Assembly: GCA_950295325.1 (NCBI GenBank)
Contig: OX485808.1
Span: 5,582,501 to 5,646,500 of the forward strand
Source of the DNA: Polytrichum commune
Lineage: Eukaryota; Streptophyta; Polytrichopsida; Polytrichales; Polytrichaceae
Length of the DNA stretch: 64,000 nucleotides
Direction of reading: 5' to 3'
The stretch's first letter is position 1. The number at the start of each line of letters is the position of its first letter. Both the position numbers and the translations under genes were made by a program. This document shows positions 57,628 to 64,000 of this stretch, piece after piece. Below the pieces are notes generated by a model. The model was given only the letters and a program-made list of their open reading frames with translations. It made no database searches and was not told where the DNA came from.

Positions 57628-58993
57628 AGGTAGATGGGTCTTAAGTGCCCATTGTCTTTATCGGACCCTTAGAATATGTATAAAAGAGATTGGACTACAT
57701 CTTCAAATTCTAATAACACTACTCTAAGGTAGAGGGTGCTTAAACCAACATTTCAATTATTGCACGTACATATGGCTATGTGGTTGATATAAAACAAATA
57801 AATTCATGTTAGCCTTTGGGCTAAAAACATAGGTATAAAGAAAAAGAAAAAACAACCTCCATTGAATATTTGATGAACATGCAAAGTTAAGACCACCAGC
57901 TTCCTTGAACCAATCCCCAAGCCCCATGTATGATGACTTTACACATGATGAGGACCTCGCCTTCGTTACCTAGAACCAACACAACATAGTTAGGTACTAG
58001 ACCCAAGCTAGATTAGAACCCAGCTAGTATCAGTGTGCAAAGCCACATGACCACCTCCATGATCTCACTAGTTTTATTGCAAATCTGTCATTTTGCATAA
58101 TTGACCCCCTTTAGGCTTAGAACCAACCCCTTTTTGTTTTGTGGGTTTACTCCCAAGGCTTTGTTAATATAATGGTTAGAATAGGCACCGACAAGCCACT
58201 CTAAACCCACCTTCTCTATAGCACTTGCAACTGTTTGGAATTTTGGAGTTGAGCCTGAAAAAGTTTTAAGTTCTAAACACTCTTTTGGAATTGCTATTGA
58301 TTGTAAGCATACGTTGAAAAAGATCGTGGAAGTGAAAATAATTACCTTTATGGGGCCTAGATTATGACCTATAGACCCATGCTTTCCATAAACATTTGCT
58401 TCTAATTAGTTCTAAAAACTTTGACATTCTCACTAACCCACTCTCTAAGTAATGTGATAGTTAGCAATCATGTCATGATATGCCCAAAAACCCAAGCCAT
58501 GAAACATGGAACCTTACTTTGACCACTTGCAAGTTTTTTTTACCATAATCAGTCCCAACCCGATCGAAATTATGATACCCTATAAATTGCCAATGGGGCT
58601 AGGATTGGGAATAGGTGGTTCGACTCTAATTAAAGTATATCACTCTTATTCAGTTACTTTTCATACTATGACACCTAGCTAGATTTGGGTGGTGTGTGGT
58701 ATATTGTGGTATAGTGTGTTTAAAAACGATTGGACTACACGCTCAATTTATGATAACCATTCTAAAGTCAATAATCGACATAAATGAGGGGGACTATATG
58801 AGTATTTATTGAATACAAAAGTCTTCACTTTGATAAGGAATAAAGTGTTCATATGAACACTAAAAATCATGAGGAAAGTGGCAACGGCCTTGTTGGATTT
58901 TCTAGACATCTTGCATTAATGGCGTGTTTCTTATCCAAGGAGAAGTGGGTTAATTGGAAGAAAAAAAACCAACCATTTAAGACCCATCTACCT
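57628..58993. mobile_element. TA-flanked family E element, long copy
   Basis: Ends AGGTAGATGGGTCTTAAG and TTTAAGACCCATCTACCT are perfect inverse repeats of at least 17 bp; TA lies on both sides (57626-57627 and 58994-58995). 1366 bp, no coding frame. It differs inside from the 372- and 382-bp copies and contains at 57724 the end of the element type found nested at 25207. Confidence 0.85.
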
Positions 58994-61711
58994 TATCGGA
59001 AACAAGCAACTACAACACTTATGTAGTGACAAATTAGGTAGACTTATGCCTCAATTCAATGAACGGGAGACTTGTTGCTAGTTAAAGATGAACCGGTTGA
59101 AGTTCAAGACCTAAGGAAAATTACCCATCATATTAGAGGAACTTATAGAATATACCCCAATTTAATGAAGAGAAATTGCACATGTTACTAGTTGGACTTG
59201 GAAACACTTGGATCTTGACCAATTATGCCCAAAAATCTCCCCGGTAATTAAAGTTATCCGTAAGGGTCCTCAAAGAGGGACGAAATCGTGGGTTTGATCC
59301 TTCTTTGAGAAAACGTTTCATTAAGAGCTCACTGGCTCATTGTGTTTTGCAGTTCAAAGCTTTTTTTGAAAGTTGGGTGTAGATTTTGGGACAACCTCTT
59401 TAATTTCCACCTCTCAAATTTTAGTATAATTTTAAGATCTAAAAATATATATATGCACATAGGATATGTTGTCTTAAATCCTAGATCAACCTATGCAAGG
59501 CTAGATTGGCCCACCCATCCTAGAAATATAAGTTAGAATCCGGTTTTTAACAGCCCACCACCACTCCTTGTGGATGATAATTCAAGCAATAAGAAAACTT
59601 GGGTGACTTTGTATTAATTCTCATAAACTCAACAGTTTGGGACTAAGGTAGAGATACCATAAACCGTATAAATAAGGTGATTCGCATTGAACATATGGTT
59701 TTAAAATCACGAGATAATTTTCCAAGATAGAAGAGAAGGATTCATGAAGAACACAAGTTGTTTCATATTTTTATTCCTTGTAAAAAAAAAGTTTACATTT
59801 TTTCAAAGTGGAAATTTTGTCAAACCCCCTACTCGTTCACTAGATTCTCCTTAAACCAAACACGGTAATGCTCATTTCCACACAGAACATCACTTAAACC
59901 GGTTAACTCATGAGTATATTAAATTATGATCGATGATAGTCAAACATGACTAAATTTGGCTAAACTGATTGTACACGCATTCCAAGCTGCCAACCTCGAA
60001 ATTATCGGTTTCAGAAATGGCACTTCACTATTCTAACAGAAGTCTACTGCATGGGTAGAGGGCAGTTCATGATTTATGGTATTTCTACCTCACTACAGTA
60101 CCATGGTTTCTTCCACTTTACTTTACGAAAAACTCAAGTTTGATGCACCAATGAAACAATTATGGATAGGTGTGGTGGGCCTTAACTTGCATCTAGAACT
60201 CCATGTTGGGAGTGTCCAAGTTGCAAGTCCAAATATAGAATAGTTATAGATTTTAAGGCTAGTTTGCACTTTGCAAGTAACTTATCTCAATGGAACCCGG
60301 GGTTCAAGCACCGATGCACCTGGTTTGATGAAAAGGCTGTTTTGAGTGCATTTCTTCACTCAATATTGTTTGTGGAATTTTCATGGACAAGTTTGGAGGT
60401 CAAACTAGGATATGTCCATGCAAGGGAGATTCATAGCTACTTGTAGGGGGGAAATGGGGTATGAAACATTGTATGGAGTATTTTATTGATTTTTTTAAAT
60501 AAAAAAGGTTTAAATTGTTTGAAAATAAGTGTGAACCTAATTAATTAGGGTTCTATGATTAGACCAAGACTACACCAAAATTATGAAGAAAATGGCTACA
60601 AGCATGATTTGGATTTGCTAATCATCTTGCATTGATTGTGTGTTTCATACCCTACAAGAAAAGGGAAGTGTCCAATGAAGGCCCATTTACCTTGTGAGGG
60701 TATTGCGGTGCCAAAGGCATCCTCTTCAGGGCCTCTTCTTTTATCAAGGGTTGTTTCACATGGAGTTCCCTAGGAGTGGACTCTTCATACCATGTACGAA
60801 CTAGTGTGAGTTTAAGAAGGGGTATTATTTTAGGTACACATAAGAAGAGGTATTACTTTTCTCTAGTGTGTACATTTAAGTAGGCTATTAAAAATCTTGA
60901 AGTAAAGGTAAATGTATACAAGGGGGCTCTAACGTGTAAAGATTTTTTTGAAAAAAGATGCTAATTTCATCCAATTCGTATTTTCATCAATTGTTATCAT
61001 ATGGTAATAGTCCTTAATGACTCCCTTGTCCATTCTTGTTAGGGTTTGCATTTGGGTTTTAAGACAAGCTAGAGGCTCTTGGAGTGCTCATGGGGTCCCA
61101 TGAATTTTGCTCTCCCAATTGTGGCTAAGTTATTGTGCTCTTCTCTTTGTTTGTTTGATGCAATCAGTGAGTTACATGCTATGGATGAAAAAATGTTCCA
61201 TGACTTTCTCATTAGAAAGTGAACATGAATTTTTATATGTAATAACGGCATATTTAAATCATGCTATATATATATATATATATATAGTGGAGGCCTTTAT
61301 CACATTAAATTGAAGAACTTAGTAAAAATACACAAGTCCACTTTCTAGCATGTTGTTAGTACGTATACATTTGTTTTCCTCTACAAACTTTTTGTATGTA
61401 GGGGGTTAATTTCCTAGTGACCCACGCACGTCATTTAGAATTCCAATGAAGAGTCCACCCCCCAGATGGGGGGTCCCACTCCCCATGCACACTCATGTCA
61501 ACAAATCCCAACATGGAGGCAAAGGTCCCAACTTTTGAGCCTCATCAACCCATTAACGTATGAGTCTTATTGGGATCTTTATTATTTTACGCAAAAAGAA
61601 TCTTGGGACTTGTGTTGCAAGTTGGGTCTAGCTTTTTGCTCGACCCAACTCTCAGCACAAGTCCCATGCCTCACATCCAAAAAATGTTGCCATGTAGGCA
61701 TCCATGTCATG
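58994..61711. other. Repeat-rich DNA, no gene seen
   Basis: 59080-59260 is an inverted copy of the dispersed repeat of 17360-17580; 60540-60700 resembles the right part of family E; a (TA)n run lies at about 61265-61287. No gene. Confidence 0.4.
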
Positions 61712-62295
61712 CTTGAGACTTAGGACTTGGGACCCATGTGAAGTGGTAAGTCCCAACTTCCATGCTCTCTACGGCTGGGATTGCACGGATCGGTTTCAAG
61801 TGAATTGGGACTTAGGACTTGGGACCCCGTGTGAAGTGGTAAGTCCCAACTTCCATTCTCCCTACGGCTAAGATTGCACAGGTCGGTCTCAAGTGAAATG
61901 GGACTTAGGACTTGGAACCCCATGTGAAGTGGTGAGTCCCAACTTCCATGCTCTCTACAGCTGGGATTGCACGGATCGGTCTCAATTGAATTGGGACTTA
62001 GGACTTGGAACCCCGTGTGAAGTGGAAAGTCACAACTTCCATGCTCTCTATGACTGGGATTGCACATATTGGTCTCAAGTGAACTGGGACTTAGGACTTG
62101 GAACCCTGTGTGAAGTGGTAAGTCCCAACTTCCATTCTCTCTACGGCTGGGATTGCACGGATCGGTCTCAAGTAAACTAGGACTTAGGACTTGGAACCCT
62201 GTGTGAAGTGGTAAGTCCCAACTTCCATTCTCTCTACGGCTGGGATTGCACGGATCGGTCTCAAGTGAACTAGGACTTAGGACTTGGGACTGTGT
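61712..62295 (+). repeat. 93-bp minisatellite, about 6 copies
   Basis: The anchor TTAGGACTTGG recurs with spacings of 92, 93, 93, 93, 93 and 93 bases. Units differ by a few substitutions and have no length changes after the first. Confidence 0.95.
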
Positions 62296-62418
62296 GAACT
62301 GGCCCTGGAATATATATTTTGAACACCAATGAATCCCACGACCTGTAAGAATATCCAGCATGACTACGTGTGGGAGATGGAACCATAGCCATGAGAGGTT
62401 GATATTTAAATCTCTCAC
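61720..62418 (-). CDS. Repeat-encoded open frame, coding status uncertain
   Basis: Because the minisatellite period is a multiple of three, the minus strand keeps a 232-codon frame open: a 43-residue lead (MRDLNINLSWLWFHL...) followed by six 31-residue repeats of the type LSPSSLETDPCNPSRRENGS, ending WDLPLHMGPKS. Each repeat holds one Cys and one Trp. Absence of stops in six copies is partly a trivial result of duplication. There is no homology I recognise, no signal peptide I would trust and no intron evidence. It may be a by-product of the array. Confidence 0.2.
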   Translation of the reverse strand: MRDLNINLSWLWFHLPHVVMLDILTGRGIHWCSKYIFQGQFTQSQVLSPSSLETDPCNPSRRENGSWDLPLHTGFQVLSPSLLETDPCNPSRRENGSWDLPLHTGFQVLSPSSLETNMCNPSHREHGSCDFPLHTGFQVLSPNSIETDPCNPSCREHGSWDSPLHMGFQVLSPISLETDLCNLSRRENGSWDLPLHTGSQVLSPNSLETDPCNPSRREHGSWDLPLHMGPKS

Positions 62419-62477
62419 ATTACCTTCTTTCTTTTTTGGTCACATTACTAGATGACGTTCACGTGCTTTTACTACTA
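62296..62477. other. Short spacer
   Basis: Spacer between minisatellite and MITE; nothing recognised. Confidence 0.4.
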
Positions 62478-62859
62478 ACGTAGATGGGTCTTAAATGCCT
62501 CATTCTCTATATCGGACCTCTAGATTTAATTAAATTATGTGGTTCGGTGAGGATCAAAGAGTAAACTACTAAACATCATACAAAGGCAAGTTATAAAAAG
62601 ATTGGACTACGTCTTCAAATATTAGTAGGCACTCTACATTCAGTAGTGAACATGATTTGGAGGATTTCAATATTCAGTGAAGAAATTAGCAAACACGCAC
62701 TTCCTATAATCATCACTAAATCAAGGGAGGTCCAATTTTCAATCCGGTTTTTATAGATGTTTCGTCATGGATTTGCTAATGCAACACGAGATTTGTTGGG
62801 TAAATTTGAATGATAGAAGTTGGAGAACATGAAAAACGAATCCAAAACACCACATACCT
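62478..62859. mobile_element. TA-flanked MITE family E, copy
   Basis: Starts ACGTAGATGGGTCTTAAATG and ends CACATACCT with TA on both sides (62476-62477 and 62860-62861). Aligns end to end with 21363-21734. Confidence 0.8.
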
Positions 62860-63550
62860 TACTAGGCTCACAACACAAGTTGAACCATGAAATACTCTAT
62901 TGGGAGTGCGTATTTACTTAGTATGAATAGCAAACTTAAAACATGTTACAATCGTTCAATACAGATTTCATTTTGCTCTTTCTTTTCTCTTCTAAAGATA
63001 AGAGTCAAGGGTCTTCTAGCAATAATTACAGATCACATAAACCATCCATTTTAAGTTCAAAACACCAAAAACATATGTCCATCATGTTAAAACTACACTA
63101 AATATTGTATCTAGTGTCATATGGTATTTTATGTCATTGTGGTAATTTTTCTAATGACACTTCTTAAGAATAAGTTTACAAATACTGTCATGCCAATTTA
63201 CTTTTAGTTCATCCACTTTTTGTATATTCAGCATCCTAACATTCTGGAATCCAATATTGTCATGGATCATTGAAATTTGGATGAAAATAACCTAAAAAGT
63301 GACAATAAAGACAACATTATAAATGTATACTGCCCAAATGTTCTGACAAAGAATGATAAAGAATGTTAGGTTTACATTTAGTGTCCGTGACACTACATAG
63401 GATGTTTATAATTAGTATTAAGCAAGATGAATAGAATTGGTGACAATAAATACAATATTTAGTGTAGTTTATTCAAGTTTACAACCCTTCACACTGAGGC
63501 TTCGTTTTTTTTCAAGTCTCCAAAAATTGTCCAAATCTACATGCAAGAAT
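62860..63550. other. Intergenic, no gene seen
   Basis: AT-rich; nothing recognised. Confidence 0.4.
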
Positions 63551-63666
63551 CATAGCAGTATTCAGATCCATAACAATGTTTTGTGGGACTGACAATATTT
63601 CATGGAATATTCCACATAATATTCGCAGTCCCACAAAACAATGTTATGGATTTGAATAATGTTATG
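63551..63666. mobile_element. Foldback MITE family C, short copy
   Basis: GATCCATAACAATGTTTTGT and its near inverse (ACAAAACAATGTTATGGAT); shares GTGGGACTGACAATATT with the 20450 copy but lacks part of the middle. Confidence 0.8.
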
Positions 63667-64000
63667 ATGAGACCACCTGCATACATATTTATAATCAAAT
63701 TTGTCCTTGCTTTGCAATGCATTTTGTTTTATTTCTGACCTGAAGAAATTGGGTTTTTTTTTTAAAAAAAAACTATAAGCACAAGAGCTTCCAAGTCAAA
63801 TGTTCTTTATGGTTGTAATTGTAAGCAATGGCCTTGAATGTTGAGGTCCATTTGCATTGTACATTATAAAAAGTATGCACCTAAAGTAATGACTATGTAA
63901 GTACAAAGATGGTCAACAAACATCACTATTAAAATAGAAGAACATATCTAAAAACAACTGCAACACTAGAATACATACTAAAATTCTTATGGGATTAGAT

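Noticed and set aside
61712-62295. Regular repeats as a CRISPR array
   Set aside because: Units are contiguous 93-bp tandem repeats without unique spacers, in a plant nuclear context.

Overview
The window is nuclear DNA from a land plant. Three spliced genes belong to plant-typical families (a C-tail-anchored TOM20, a mitochondrial-type CPN10 and a plant-type GnT-II), their introns have GT..AG borders, there is an AP2/ERF-like fragment, and the intergenic DNA is full of CACTA, Harbinger-like and other small inverted-repeat elements plus a tRNA-derived SINE. Sequence alone does not fix the lineage. Gene density is low: about three convincing intact genes plus one intact orphan reading frame in 64 kb.

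Layout. 1-9.8 kb: a weak minus-strand exon candidate, a decayed CACTA (TNP2-type) transposase (1842-4923) and a pogo/Tigger-like transposase tail (7322-7996, minus). 9.8-12.5 kb: TOM20, five exons. 13.4-15.3 kb: a decayed AP2/ERF-like gene (minus), followed by a 963-bp unit duplicated in tandem (15.3-17.3 kb). 17.6-20.6 kb: a 1-kb Harbinger-like element, a SINE and MITEs. 22.1-24.0 kb: CPN10, three exons, with a MITE about 325 bp upstream. 25-28 kb: MITE cluster including a clean nested insertion. 28.6-31.3 kb: GC-rich stretch, a decayed reading frame of unknown family and a SINE with perfect target duplications. 31.3-44.6 kb: repeat-rich DNA without a recognisable gene. 44.6-46.9 kb: two small tandem arrays leading into an intact 220-codon frame for a Gly/Pro-rich membrane protein. 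48-50 kb: perfect hairpins and MITEs. 51.1-55.5 kb: the GnT-II gene (minus), a second diverged GnT-II C-terminus about 1 kb downstream of its stop, and, inside its single intron, a group II intron domain V/VI remnant. 55.6-56.8 kb: a roughly 200-bp degenerate tandem array upstream of GnT-II. 57.4-64 kb: more MITEs and a 93-bp minisatellite whose period keeps a minus-strand frame open.

The genes do not form a pathway: TOM20 and CPN10 both serve mitochondrial protein import and folding, while GnT-II acts in Golgi N-glycan maturation. The most informative content is the repeat biology: at least five small transposon families seen in several copies, some with readable target-site duplications, and an organelle-type ribozyme fragment inside a spliceosomal intron.
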